This document shows positions 6,245-13,019 of a DNA stretch of 14,636 nucleotides, piece by piece (the stretch's first letter is position 1; every line of letters begins with the position of its first letter). The DNA lies in contig SKNC01000094.1 in assembly GCA_007120745.1 (NCBI GenBank), forward strand, positions 1 to 14,636, given 5' to 3'. The notes beneath the pieces were generated by a model. It searched no databases. It had not been told where the DNA came from and was given only the letters and a program-made list of their open reading frames with translations. Origin of the DNA: Bacillota bacterium (GTDB taxonomy: Bacteria; Bacillota; Dethiobacteria; SKNC01). A program made the translations under genes and the position numbers.

Positions 6245-6640
6245 TTAAACATTCATCCCAATAATTCCGCTGATAGCACCAAAGGCAAAGCCCAAAAAAG
6301 TTTTGGTTGCAAAACCGGCAAAAGCGGGAAACTCTCCGGCGATTAATAATCCCAAAATAAGAATGATTAGAACATAAAAGAGTCCGGTCATTCCTCCATT
6401 AAGCCAGCCTTTATAGCTCAGCTTTCGGGTTACAAAAAATGACCCGATAAAAATGCTGATTATGCTGGTAACAAAGGAAATATACGGAACTATATTTTCT
6501 GAAACCGCGGTAAAGCTTAAAACCAGACTGGCCAATAAAAAGACAGCCGTAGAGAATCCCAGTGCCAGCAATACTCCCCTGCCAATGACCGGCAAAGAAT
6601 TTACCCCTGACTTAAAATCTACGGCAGGCATTTTTTTCAC
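6245..6640 (-). CDS. TIGR04086 (DUF3792) family membrane protein
   Basis: The 131-residue protein has four hydrophobic helices (about 20-43, 50-71, 82-102, 110-129) and a conserved-looking KGWLNGGMTGLFY segment (77-89) at the third helix. Length, topology and position next to yajC match the TIGR04086 family of Firmicutes membrane proteins, whose function is unknown. The start is GTG at 6640, preceded by GGAGG (6654-6650) at nine bases. An ATG three codons later is less well placed. It lies 104 bases after yajC, and I see no promoter or terminator between, so it may be the last gene of the queA-tgt-yajC run. In other Clostridia I recall the SCIFF peptide genes near this family, but none is present in the 197 bases that follow. 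Confidence 0.78.
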   Translation of the reverse strand: MKKMPAVDFKSGVNSLPVIGRGVLLALGFSTAVFLLASLVLSFTAVSENIVPYISFVTSIISIFIGSFFVTRKLSYKGWLNGGMTGLFYVLIILILGLLIAGEFPAFAGFATKTFLGFAFGAISGIIGMNV

Positions 6641-6744
6641 CCATCATCACCTCCATAACATTTCTCCTTTACTATTATGTGCCTTTTTTGGATTTAAGAC
6701 CTGTTTTAGTAAAGATAAGAAAATAATTATGGAGGGACCAGCCC

Positions 6745-7005
6745 TTATTCCCGAACTCTCTCTATGCCATAGCGGGCCATTTTAATCTGCACATTGTCAG
6801 AAATCTTTAAGGTAATTTCCTCATCGGTGATTTCTTTGATGGTTCCATACATTCCTCCAATGGTAACAACCTTATCCCCTTTTTGTAAGTTCGAAAGCAT
6901 TTCCTGCCTGGCCTTCTGCTGTTTTTGCTGGGGACGAATCAGCAGGAAGTAAAAAATACCGAAGAATACCACCAGGGGAAGTAATCCAACCAGATCAAAT
7001 TGCAT
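6745..7005 (-). CDS. yajC: Preprotein translocase subunit YajC
   Basis: The 86-residue protein has the YajC layout: one N-terminal membrane helix (about 5-23), the basic RPQQKQQK turn (24-31) just after it, and a short cytoplasmic domain with GDKVVTIGGMYGTI (43-56). YajC associates with SecDF and the SecYEG channel and helps protein export but is usually not essential. The ATG at 7005 follows a strong AAGGAGG with a seven-base spacer. It lies 38 bases after tgt, the usual tgt-yajC pairing in bacteria. secD and secF, often next in proteobacteria, are absent here. Confidence 0.95.
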   Translation of the reverse strand: MQFDLVGLLPLVVFFGIFYFLLIRPQQKQQKARQEMLSNLQKGDKVVTIGGMYGTIKEITDEEITLKISDNVQIKMARYGIERVRE

Positions 7006-7043
7006 TATTTTTCCTCCTTATTTATTAATTATTTCTCTTTTTT

Positions 7044-8153
7044 TTATTGCTCATTCTGAGCAAAGAAATCCTTTATAAAGTGAGCAAAACGATTTTCCAA
7101 AATGGCGCTGCGGGCGTCGGACATCAGTTTAGTTAAAAAATGCAGGTTGTGAATAGTGGTAAGCCTCAGTCCCAAAATTTCTTTCGTCTTAATCAGATGG
7201 CGGATATAAGCCCGGGAATAATTTTCACAGGCATAACAGGTACAGCCCTCCTCCAGGGGGGTGTGGTCCCGGGAATACTCTGCATTTCTTACGGTCAAAT
7301 AACCACTTCTGGTCATCACCGTCCCATTGCGGGCAATCCGTGTGGGAAGAACGCAGTCAAACATATCAATGCCCCGCTTCATCCCCTCCAGCAGTGCATC
7401 TGCTGAACCCACCCCCATGAGATACCTGGGTTTCTCAGAGGGCATGAGGGGAACCGTATGCTCCAATACCTCGTACATCAAATCCTTGGGTTCTCCCACG
7501 CTGAGGCCCCCCACTGCATACCCGGGAAAATCCATTTCCACCAGGGCTTCTGTGCTTTCCCTCCGAAGGTCTTCATAAACACCTCCCTGAATAATTCCAA
7601 AAAGTGCTTGTTTTTCATTCCTGTGGGCTCTTTTACATCGTTTGGCCCAATCATTATTTCGAAGCAGAGACTTTTTCAAATATTCATAATCACAGGGGAA
7701 TGGGGGACACTCATCCAGTACCATCATAATATCCGACCCCAGGGCGTTCTGTATTTCCGTAACCAGTTCGGGGGTCAAAAAATGCTCCGAGCCATCAATA
7801 TGGGAGCGAAAAAGTGCTCCCTCCTCCGTAAGTTTTCTTAAATTTCCCAGGCTGAAAATTTGAAATCCACCGCTGTCTGTCAGAATAGGCTGCCGCCAGT
7901 TCATAAATCTGTGCAGCCCCCCCGCCTCCTGAATCAGGTGATGCCCCGGGCGCAGGTACAGATGGTAGGTATTGCTTAAGATGATTTGAACCCCTATGTC
8001 CTCCAGCTCCTCCGGTGTCATGGCCTTCACCGTAGCCTGTGTGCCCACCGGCATAAAAACTGGAGTATTTATTTTTCCGTGGGGCGTATGAATCACACCC
8101 ACTCTGGCAGAGGTGTCCGGACATTTTTTAGTTAACTCAAAGGTAATTGCCAT
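7044..8153 (-). CDS. tgt: tRNA-guanine(34) transglycosylase
   Basis: This 369-residue enzyme exchanges G34 in the anticodon wobble position of Asp, Asn, His and Tyr tRNAs for preQ1, the base-insertion step of queuosine synthesis. All key residues are visible and align with the Zymomonas enzyme at constant offsets. They are the general acid/base Asp93 in TDSGGFQ, substrate-binding Asp147 in MVLDECPP, nucleophile Asp266 in MFDCVLPTR, and the zinc ligands Cys304, Cys306, Cys309 and His335. Length is normal for bacterial Tgt. The ATG at 8153 follows AAAGGGG at six bases. It comes 25 bases after queA and before yajC, a classic bacterial gene order, and queH nearby completes the pathway. Confidence 0.98.
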   Translation of the reverse strand: MAITFELTKKCPDTSARVGVIHTPHGKINTPVFMPVGTQATVKAMTPEELEDIGVQIILSNTYHLYLRPGHHLIQEAGGLHRFMNWRQPILTDSGGFQIFSLGNLRKLTEEGALFRSHIDGSEHFLTPELVTEIQNALGSDIMMVLDECPPFPCDYEYLKKSLLRNNDWAKRCKRAHRNEKQALFGIIQGGVYEDLRRESTEALVEMDFPGYAVGGLSVGEPKDLMYEVLEHTVPLMPSEKPRYLMGVGSADALLEGMKRGIDMFDCVLPTRIARNGTVMTRSGYLTVRNAEYSRDHTPLEEGCTCYACENYSRAYIRHLIKTKEILGLRLTTIHNLHFLTKLMSDARSAILENRFAHFIKDFFAQNEQ

Positions 8154-8178
8154 AACATTCCCCTTTATCCAATCTCTG

Positions 8179-9213
8179 TTATAATATTAACATAGCATCC
8201 CCGAAGCTGTAAAATCTATACCGGTTTTCCACCGCCTCCTGGTAAGCTCTCATGACCAGGTCCCTTCCTCCAAAAGCACTGACCAGCATAATTAATGTGG
8301 AACGGGGAAGATGGAAGTTTGTCAAAAGACCGTCAATGGCTTGAAATTTGTATCCCGGATAAATAAAAATACCTGTCCATCCACTTCCGGGGATAAAGCC
8401 CTCTTTCCTCCTGATGGTCTCCAGCACCCGGCAGGAGGTGGTTCCAACTGCAATAATTCTGGAGTTCTGCTCCAGGCATTTATTCAACAGAGCCGCGGTT
8501 TCCGGAGATACAGAATAATATTCTTCGTGCATTTTATGCTCTTCCACCTGCTGAACCTTCACCGGGCGAAAAGTGCCCAGTCCCACATGTAAGGTAATAA
8601 ACACCGTATTAATTCCCATATCCCTGAGTGTTTCCAATTTTTCCGGGGTAAAGTGCAGCCCCGCCGTGGGAGCTGCCACTGAACCTTCTAAACGGGAGTA
8701 CACAGTCTGATAACGCTCGGAATCTTTCAGCTGCTTTTTTATATAGGGAGGTAGAGGTAATGTCCCCAACTGTGCTAAAACCTCTTCAAATATACCTTCA
8801 TAATGAAAGGAAAGGATCCTCCCCCCCTCCTCAGTACTCTCCACCACTGCTGCCCGCAGCCTTCCATCTCCAAAAACCAACTCTTTTCCCGGACGGGCCC
8901 TTCTTCCAGGTTTCAACAGCACTTCCCAGGTGCAGCGATTTTTGTTTTGTTCTAACTTTTTTAACAACACCACTTCTATCTTACCGCCGCTATCCCTTCT
9001 TTGTCCAATTAACCGGGCAGGAATTACCCTTGTATCATTAAAAACCAGGGTGTCCCCGGTTTTCAAGTAAGTTCCCAGGCTCCTAAAGTAACTGTGTTCT
9101 ATTTTATGGTTCTTCCTGTCCAGTAAAAGCAGCCGGGAATCTCCCCGGTTAGGAAGGGGTTCCTGTGCAATTAACTCAGAAGGAAGGTCATAGTCAAAGT
9201 TTGATACATCCAT
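8179..9213 (-). CDS. queA: S-adenosylmethionine:tRNA ribosyltransferase-isomerase
   Basis: QueA moves the ribosyl part of S-adenosylmethionine onto preQ1 in tRNA, making epoxyqueuosine. The 344-residue protein shows the family blocks. They are the N-terminal FDYDLP (6-11) and RGDSRLLLLDR (23-33), then FNDTRVIPARL (58-68), SVAAPTAGLHFT (178-189), VGTTSCRVLE (256-265), and the C-terminal DGLLTNFHLPRSTLIMLVSA. Length is in the normal range. The ATG at 9213 gives the usual MDVSNFDYDLP start, although the upstream AGG is a weak Shine-Dalgarno site. It is followed 25 bases later by tgt, so the order of genes follows neighbouring steps of one pathway. Confidence 0.97.
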   Translation of the reverse strand: MDVSNFDYDLPSELIAQEPLPNRGDSRLLLLDRKNHKIEHSYFRSLGTYLKTGDTLVFNDTRVIPARLIGQRRDSGGKIEVVLLKKLEQNKNRCTWEVLLKPGRRARPGKELVFGDGRLRAAVVESTEEGGRILSFHYEGIFEEVLAQLGTLPLPPYIKKQLKDSERYQTVYSRLEGSVAAPTAGLHFTPEKLETLRDMGINTVFITLHVGLGTFRPVKVQQVEEHKMHEEYYSVSPETAALLNKCLEQNSRIIAVGTTSCRVLETIRRKEGFIPGSGWTGIFIYPGYKFQAIDGLLTNFHLPRSTLIMLVSAFGGRDLVMRAYQEAVENRYRFYSFGDAMLIL

Positions 9214-9248
9214 GTTTTAACCTGCTCAATTTTTTATTAAAAAGGCTT

Positions 9249-9267
9249 GAATAAATACCATTTATTC
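9249..9267. repeat. AT-rich dyad in the queA leader
   Basis: GAATAAAT (9249-9256) and ATTTATTC (9260-9267) form a perfect eight-base inverted repeat around three bases, about 40 bases upstream of queA. The stem is entirely weak pairs apart from one G-C, so a DNA operator or part of a promoter region is as likely as an RNA hairpin. Confidence 0.35.
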
Positions 9268-9271
9268 TATC

Positions 9272-9302
9272 AAAAAACCAACATTCCTGCCGTTTGCAGG
9301 AA
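9272..9302 (-). terminator. Hairpin after the DUF2905 gene
   Basis: TTCCTGC (9284-9290) and GCAGGAA (9296-9302) give a seven-pair stem with a five-base loop. On the minus strand it is followed by TGTTGGTTTTTT, an imperfect T-tract. It starts six bases past the stop of the DUF2905 gene and could act as a full or partial terminator separating ruvCAB-queH from queA-tgt. Confidence 0.55.
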
Positions 9303-9308
9303 AATAGA

Positions 9309-9533
9309 CTAAAATCTTCTGAAAAGATTTAAAAGCAGCGATAAAATAATACTGACTATTATGGTGGTGGCCAGGGGGAAATAGAAGGTGAAGTTCTCTC
9401 TTTGAATAAAAATATCTCCGGGCAGCCGCCCGATTCCGGTAAACCTGCCCAACAGCGTTATCACCAGACCGATGAGCACCATAAATCCACCGATGGTTAA
9501 AATGATTCTACCTAAACCCTCCACGTTGAACAT
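9309..9533 (-). CDS. DUF2905 family small membrane protein
   Basis: The 74-residue protein has two membrane helices (about 9-29 and 51-70) joined by a polar loop with GIGRLPGDI (33-41), the hallmark of DUF2905. The function of the family is unknown. It is commonly encoded beside ruvB and queA in Firmicutes, and this arrangement is seen here. The ATG at 9533 is preceded by AAAGGAT at a normal distance. It lies 34 bases after queH and before the hairpin at 9284-9302, so it is likely the last gene of the ruv transcript. Confidence 0.87.
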   Translation of the reverse strand: MFNVEGLGRIILTIGGFMVLIGLVITLLGRFTGIGRLPGDIFIQRENFTFYFPLATTIIVSIILSLLLNLFRRF

Positions 9534-9567
9534 AAATCACTATCCTTTCTATTCCATGGGGTCAGTC

Positions 9568-10107
9568 TCAAGTCTGAACCCGTTTGTAATAGCGTTCCCT
9601 CTCGCTGTAGATACATCCACAGTAAGGCTGACGGTACAATCCCTTTTCCCGGGAGAGAGCGGCACTTTCTTTAAAGAAAGGCCGTAAATCCTGGTAAATA
9701 AAGACTCTTCCATGCCTTTGTGCCGATTCTCTGCCAATCTTTTTCAACAGCTCATGATCCTGGTAAGGGCTGATCAAAAGTGTGGATGATATATATGGTA
9801 ATCCTTTTTCCTCCGCTATCCGTGCAGTCTCTGAAAGGCGCATTCGGTAGCAGTGCCCGCATCGGTCCTCCTGGTTGAATACTGTTTCTTTTAAAAACAA
9901 GTCCAGCAGATAACGATTCTCTACCAGCAGGGGAATCTCTTTCTCCTTACAATACTTTTTCAGTGTTTCCAGTCTTTTTTCAAATTCCTTGTAAGGGTGA
10001 ATATTGGGATTATAAAAATAACCTGTCACGTCATAGCCCAGGTCTTTAAAGTGCGTATGGCTAACTGTGCAGCAGGGGGCACAGCATATATGCAGCAGCA
10101 TTTCCAT
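9568..10107 (-). CDS. queH: Epoxyqueuosine reductase QueH
   Basis: QueH (DUF208) reduces epoxyqueuosine in tRNA to queuosine, the last step of the pathway, and is unrelated to the cobalamin-dependent QueG. The 179-residue form shows the family cysteine groups: HICCAPCC (6-13), CGHC (83-86) and PYCGC (161-165). It also has FYNPNIHP (31-38) and a KRL helix after it. These cysteines provide the Fe-S cluster ligands and redox residues in characterised members. The frame is open to 10164, but those 19 extra residues have no good ribosome site and no family match. The ATG at 10107 has AGGAAAG five bases upstream and starts two residues before the conserved core. The gene lies 73 bases after ruvB and ahead of queA and tgt, so three pathway enzymes sit in one stretch. 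Confidence 0.93.
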   Translation of the reverse strand: MEMLLHICCAPCCTVSHTHFKDLGYDVTGYFYNPNIHPYKEFEKRLETLKKYCKEKEIPLLVENRYLLDLFLKETVFNQEDRCGHCYRMRLSETARIAEEKGLPYISSTLLISPYQDHELLKKIGRESAQRHGRVFIYQDLRPFFKESAALSREKGLYRQPYCGCIYSERERYYKRVQT

Positions 10108-10180
10108 ATTATCTTTCCTGTTTCCTTCATCCATAAAAAAGTTGTCAGTCCTCCGAAAATACATTTTTCATACCAAAAAA

Positions 10181-11203
10181 TTAGTCCAGAAGACTTTTCT
10201 GAACATAATGCTTCGTTTTTATTTTTAGATGCTGATATACCATGGGGGTAACCATCCTGCCCCGGGGAGTCCGGCTGATAAACCCGATTTGAAGAAGATA
10301 AGGCTCATATACATCCTCAATGGTCTCCGATTCCTCACTGATAGCCGCCGCCAGAGTGTCCAGTCCCACAGGGCCTCCGGAAAACTTTTCAATCATCACT
10401 GTTAAAAGCTTTCGGTCGATCTGGTCCAGCCCCAGGTGGTCTACTTCTAAAAGCTCCAAAGCACAATGGGCAATTTTATCATCAATGACCCCGTTTCCCT
10501 GAACCTGGGCAAAATCTCTAACCCTCTTCAACAGCCTGTTGGCTATCCGTGGGGTACCCCGGGAACTTTCCGCTATTTTCAAAGCCCCTGTTTCCGATAT
10601 AGAGATGTTCAAAAACTCCGCAGAATTTAAAATGATTTTTGTCAGGTCTTCCTTTAGATAAAACTCCAACCGGTTGACCACCCCAAAACGGTCCCGAAGA
10701 GGTGATGAAAGGAGCCCTGCCCGGGTTGTTGCCCCAATCAAGGTGAATGGTGCCAGATCCAGCCTCAGGGATCGGGCGCTGGGTCCTTTTCCAATAATAA
10801 AATCCAGGGCAAAATCCTCCATAGCAGGATAAAGAATTTCTTCCACGCTCCTGTGAAGGCGATGAATTTCATCGATAAACAGGACATCCCCCTGCCCCAG
10901 GTTGGTGACAATGGCCGCCAGGTCACCGGGCCTCTCTATGGCCGGTCCTGAGGTAACCCTGATGTTCACTTCCATCTGCCGGGCGATAATATGGGCCAGG
11001 GTAGTTTTCCCCAGGCCGGGAGGCCCGTATAAAAGAACATGGTCCAGAGACTCTCCCCTTTCTCGGGCAGCCTGGATAAACACTTTTAGGTTGCTCTTAA
11101 TTTTTTCCTGTCCAATAAAATTATCAAAATTAACAGGACGAAGAGCCCTGTCTATTCTTTGTTCATCCTCTCCGGCTCCCGCAGAAACCAGCCTTTCCTC
11201 CAA
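10181..11203 (-). CDS. ruvB: Holliday junction branch migration helicase RuvB
   Basis: RuvB is the hexameric AAA+ motor that pulls DNA through the RuvA-bound Holliday junction. Counting from the TTG at 11203, the 340-residue protein has Walker A GPPGLGKT (60-67), Walker B DEIH (111-114), sensor 1 GATTR (157-161), the arginine finger in RDRFG (170-174) and sensor 2 in RGTPRIANR. A C-terminal winged helix ends in FISRTPRGRMVTPMVYQHL. The frame continues upstream to an ATG at 11284, adding 27 residues. I prefer TTG because the protein then begins LEERLVSA, aligning with MDERLVSS of other RuvB proteins, and AGGAGAGG lies about six bases before it. The ATG has GAGGAA at ten bases and would leave a 35-base gap after ruvA, so a longer form cannot be excluded. 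Confidence 0.96.
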   Translation of the reverse strand: MEERLVSAGAGEDEQRIDRALRPVNFDNFIGQEKIKSNLKVFIQAARERGESLDHVLLYGPPGLGKTTLAHIIARQMEVNIRVTSGPAIERPGDLAAIVTNLGQGDVLFIDEIHRLHRSVEEILYPAMEDFALDFIIGKGPSARSLRLDLAPFTLIGATTRAGLLSSPLRDRFGVVNRLEFYLKEDLTKIILNSAEFLNISISETGALKIAESSRGTPRIANRLLKRVRDFAQVQGNGVIDDKIAHCALELLEVDHLGLDQIDRKLLTVMIEKFSGGPVGLDTLAAAISEESETIEDVYEPYLLQIGFISRTPRGRMVTPMVYQHLKIKTKHYVQKSLLD

Positions 11204-11319
11204 CGGTATCCTCTCCTTTGCCCGGCTTCTCAATATCCGGGTAAGCTTAATGGCTGAACCAAGGGTTTGCGATATTTCTAGCATTTATTAATATTTCCTC
11301 ATGCCTGTAAAAAATTTAT

Positions 11320-11922
11320 TTATGAACCAGATAAATATTTTAAAGACAATCGCAGCAATTCCCCCAGGTTTTTCCCTGCGGCTCCCTGTTCCTGAACATA
11401 TTTAATGGCTTCCAGGGATTCCTTTTGACCATAACCCAGGGAAGACAGCGCATCCATCAGCTCCTGAAATTGATCTTTTTCCGGTCCTGTCCGAACGAAA
11501 ATGCCCGATTCTTTAGTCAGAGCTGCGATCTTCTCCTTGAGTTCTAATATAAGTCTTTTAGAAGATTTTTTTCCTATGCCCGGGACTTGAGTCAGGGTGT
11601 CCACATCTTCGTTTATAACTGCCAGGTAAAAGGAAGCAGCTGGAATAGAACCTGTAACCGCGGCTGCCAGCTTTGGGCCTACTCCGGAAACTGTTAATAA
11701 AAGTTCAAAAAGGGCCACATTATCAGGCTGTAGAAAACCGTACAGCAAAACCTGTTCTTCCTTGACATACATATGTGTGTAGACCTTAATCTCTCTACCC
11801 TTTTCCGGCAGAAGGGAATGTTCCCCGGGAGCAAGATTTATTTTATACCCAATTCCGCTGTTTTCCACAACGATAAAATCGGTCCCTGTATGAACTAATT
11901 TGCCGCGTATAAATGAAAGCAA
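11320..11922 (-). CDS. ruvA: Holliday junction branch migration protein RuvA
   Basis: RuvA tetramers hold the four-way junction flat and load RuvB. The 200-residue protein has the three expected domains: an N-terminal OB fold (about 1-62, starting MLSFIRGKL), a middle region with two helix-hairpin-helix DNA-binding motifs TVSGVGPK (77-84) and QVPGIGKK (112-119), a flexible linker (about 137-150), and a C-terminal domain (about 151-200) that contacts RuvB. The start is TTG at 11922, fixed by AGGAGG six bases upstream and by the family N-terminus. It follows ruvC by ten bases, so the two are co-transcribed. Confidence 0.97.
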   Translation of the reverse strand: MLSFIRGKLVHTGTDFIVVENSGIGYKINLAPGEHSLLPEKGREIKVYTHMYVKEEQVLLYGFLQPDNVALFELLLTVSGVGPKLAAAVTGSIPAASFYLAVINEDVDTLTQVPGIGKKSSKRLILELKEKIAALTKESGIFVRTGPEKDQFQELMDALSSLGYGQKESLEAIKYVQEQGAAGKNLGELLRLSLKYLSGS

Positions 11923-11932
11923 GTTTTTCCTC

Positions 11933-12433
11933 CTAGAGAATACCCTTCATTTTTAAAACCCGGGAATGACAGTGACAAATGGCCAGGGCCAGGGCGTCCG
12001 CCGCATCATCGGGTTTGATGGGATGATTTATGTTTAACATCAATTTAACCATTTCCTGTATCTGATTTTTAGCTGCCCTTCCATAGCCCACCACACTCTG
12101 TTTAACCTGCAGAGGTGTGTACTCAAAGGTTTCCAGGCCGGCATGGGCCGCTGCCAGCAGAGCGACTCCTCTGGCTTCTCCCACCTGGAAAGCAGAACGA
12201 ACATTTTTATTGAAAAACAGTTCCTCCACTGCTGCAGAATCAGGTCCAAATTGCACCATCACTTCCCTGAGGCTCTGGTATATTTTCAGCAGGCGCTGAC
12301 AGGTATCTTCATTTTTAGAAGTTCGGATACAGCCGTAGGTAACCAGCTTTAAACTACCATTATATTCTTTTACAATTCCATATCCGGTAAGAGCAATTCC
12401 GGGGTCTATTCCCATGGACAGCAACCAGATCAC
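11933..12433 (-). CDS. ruvC: Crossover junction endodeoxyribonuclease RuvC
   Basis: RuvC dimers cut Holliday junctions at symmetric sites. The 166-residue protein keeps the four catalytic acids of the RNase H-like fold: Asp10 in MGIDPG, Glu70 in VEELFF, and Asp143 and Asp146 in DDAADALA, matching Asp7, Glu66, Asp138 and Asp141 of the E. coli enzyme. Length is typical. I use GTG at 12433. AAGGG is only three bases upstream, whereas a TTG three codons later (12424) has AGGTGA at five bases, so the true start may be the TTG. It is the first gene of the ruvCAB operon and has a strong promoter. Having RuvC rather than RecU points to Clostridia rather than Bacilli. Confidence 0.97.
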   Translation of the reverse strand: MIWLLSMGIDPGIALTGYGIVKEYNGSLKLVTYGCIRTSKNEDTCQRLLKIYQSLREVMVQFGPDSAAVEELFFNKNVRSAFQVGEARGVALLAAAHAGLETFEYTPLQVKQSVVGYGRAAKNQIQEMVKLMLNINHPIKPDDAADALALAICHCHSRVLKMKGIL

Positions 12434-12452
12434 CTGCCCTTTTCATTAAAAC

Positions 12453-12492
12453 GGCAGAATCCTGTTCCATCTGATAAGGAGGGATGAACTGC
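12453..12492 (-). promoter_or_regulatory. Hairpin in the ruvC leader
   Basis: On the minus strand GGCAG (12492-12488) pairs with CTGCC (12457-12453), and TTCATC (12487-12482) pairs with GATGGAA (12471-12465) with one bulged G. The apical loop exposes CTCCTT (12481-12476), which resembles the anti-Shine-Dalgarno end of 16S rRNA. The helix sits in the roughly 75-base leader of the ruvCAB transcript, about 20 bases before the start. Whether it regulates anything is unknown. Confidence 0.35.
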
Positions 12493-12516
12493 CTCTTGGT
12501 TTCATTACTTTTCCCA

Positions 12517-12545
12517 TATTATATCATTTCTCTCTTTAATTGCAA
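12517..12545 (-). promoter_or_regulatory. Promoter of the ruvCAB operon
   Basis: On the minus strand a perfect -10 TATAAT (12522-12517) is preceded by an extended TG (12525-12524). A -35-like TTGCAA (12545-12540) lies 17 bases upstream. It sits between the terminator of the BofC-like gene and ruvC, so it most likely drives ruvC, ruvA, ruvB and the genes after them. Confidence 0.75.
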
Positions 12546-12567
12546 ACATTTATTCGGTTTTTTGCCA

Positions 12568-12593
12568 CAAAAAAACATCACCCTGAGGTGATG
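12568..12593 (-). terminator. Rho-independent terminator of the BofC-like gene
   Basis: CATCACC (12576-12582) and GGTGATG (12587-12593) form a perfect seven-pair stem with a four-base CTGA loop. On the minus strand it is followed by seven T (12575-12569). It lies three bases after the stop codon at 12597, so yebC/BofC-like transcription ends here and ruvC needs its own promoter. Confidence 0.92.
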
Positions 12594-12596
12594 CCT

Positions 12597-12947
12597 TCAG
12601 CTGGTGTAACTCTCCAAAATTCGCATTTTTTCCTCCTCATCCTCAAAGGGAATCCCTTGCTCCAGGTCCTCCCGGTACACCTCTTTTACGTCAAAGTCAG
12701 TGATTTCCAACAAGACTCCGTCAGGTCTTATGCCTCTAAATATAGCTATTTTATCATTATAAACACCAATGTAGTTTTCCTCTTCCATACTCTCTTGTAC
12801 ATCCTGTTCCGTGGATGCTTCCCCCTGGCCCGGCTCATCATTAACAGAACGTGTTAAAAAAACAGCCAGAAAAGCAAAAGACAATAAAAGTATGACTGCC
12901 AGGGCTATACCGTATACTTTAAACGTTTGGCTTCTTACATTTACCAT
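12597..12947 (-). CDS. BofC C-terminal domain-like membrane-anchored protein
   Basis: The 116-residue protein has one N-terminal membrane helix (about 11-32), an acidic linker (36-57), and a C-terminal domain of about 58 residues that matches the BofC_C pattern. It starts YIGVYNDKIAIFRG (59-72), continues through DGVLLEITDFDV (76-87), and ends with EDLEQGIPFEDEEEKMRILESY. BofC in Bacillus is a forespore protein that restrains SpoIVB-dependent sigma-K activation, but it is longer and this protein shares only its last domain, so the role need not be the same. A helix at the N-terminus would place the domain outside the cytoplasm or in the intermembrane space of a forespore. The ATG at 12947 is preceded by GGGGGG at five bases. 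It has its own likely promoter and a strong terminator. Confidence 0.75.
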   Translation of the reverse strand: MVNVRSQTFKVYGIALAVILLLSFAFLAVFLTRSVNDEPGQGEASTEQDVQESMEEENYIGVYNDKIAIFRGIRPDGVLLEITDFDVKEVYREDLEQGIPFEDEEEKMRILESYTS

Positions 12948-13001
12948 AAAAACCCCCCGTTAAAAAAGGTTCCTATCATAAACTTACCCCGGGAGGATAA
13001 A

Positions 13002-13007
13002 AATTAT
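13002..13007 (-). promoter_or_regulatory. Possible -10 box for the BofC-like gene
   Basis: A perfect TATAAT (13007-13002, minus strand) lies just after the yebC stop, about 55 bases before the BofC-like start. The only -35 candidates, TTAGAG or TTTAGA at 17-18 bases inside the end of yebC, are poor. A spore-specific sigma factor could use a different -35, but I cannot show it. Confidence 0.35.
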
Positions 13008-13019
13008 ACAATTTATATT

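Noticed and set aside
7458..7841. Plus-strand frame opposite tgt (127 codons)
   Set aside because: It is antisense to a gene with all catalytic residues intact and has no supporting signals.
12484..12591. Plus-strand 35-codon frame after AAGGAGGG (12476-12483)
   Set aside because: The Shine-Dalgarno match touches the ATG with no spacer, the frame runs through the promoter and terminator of minus-strand genes, and the product has no recognisable pattern.
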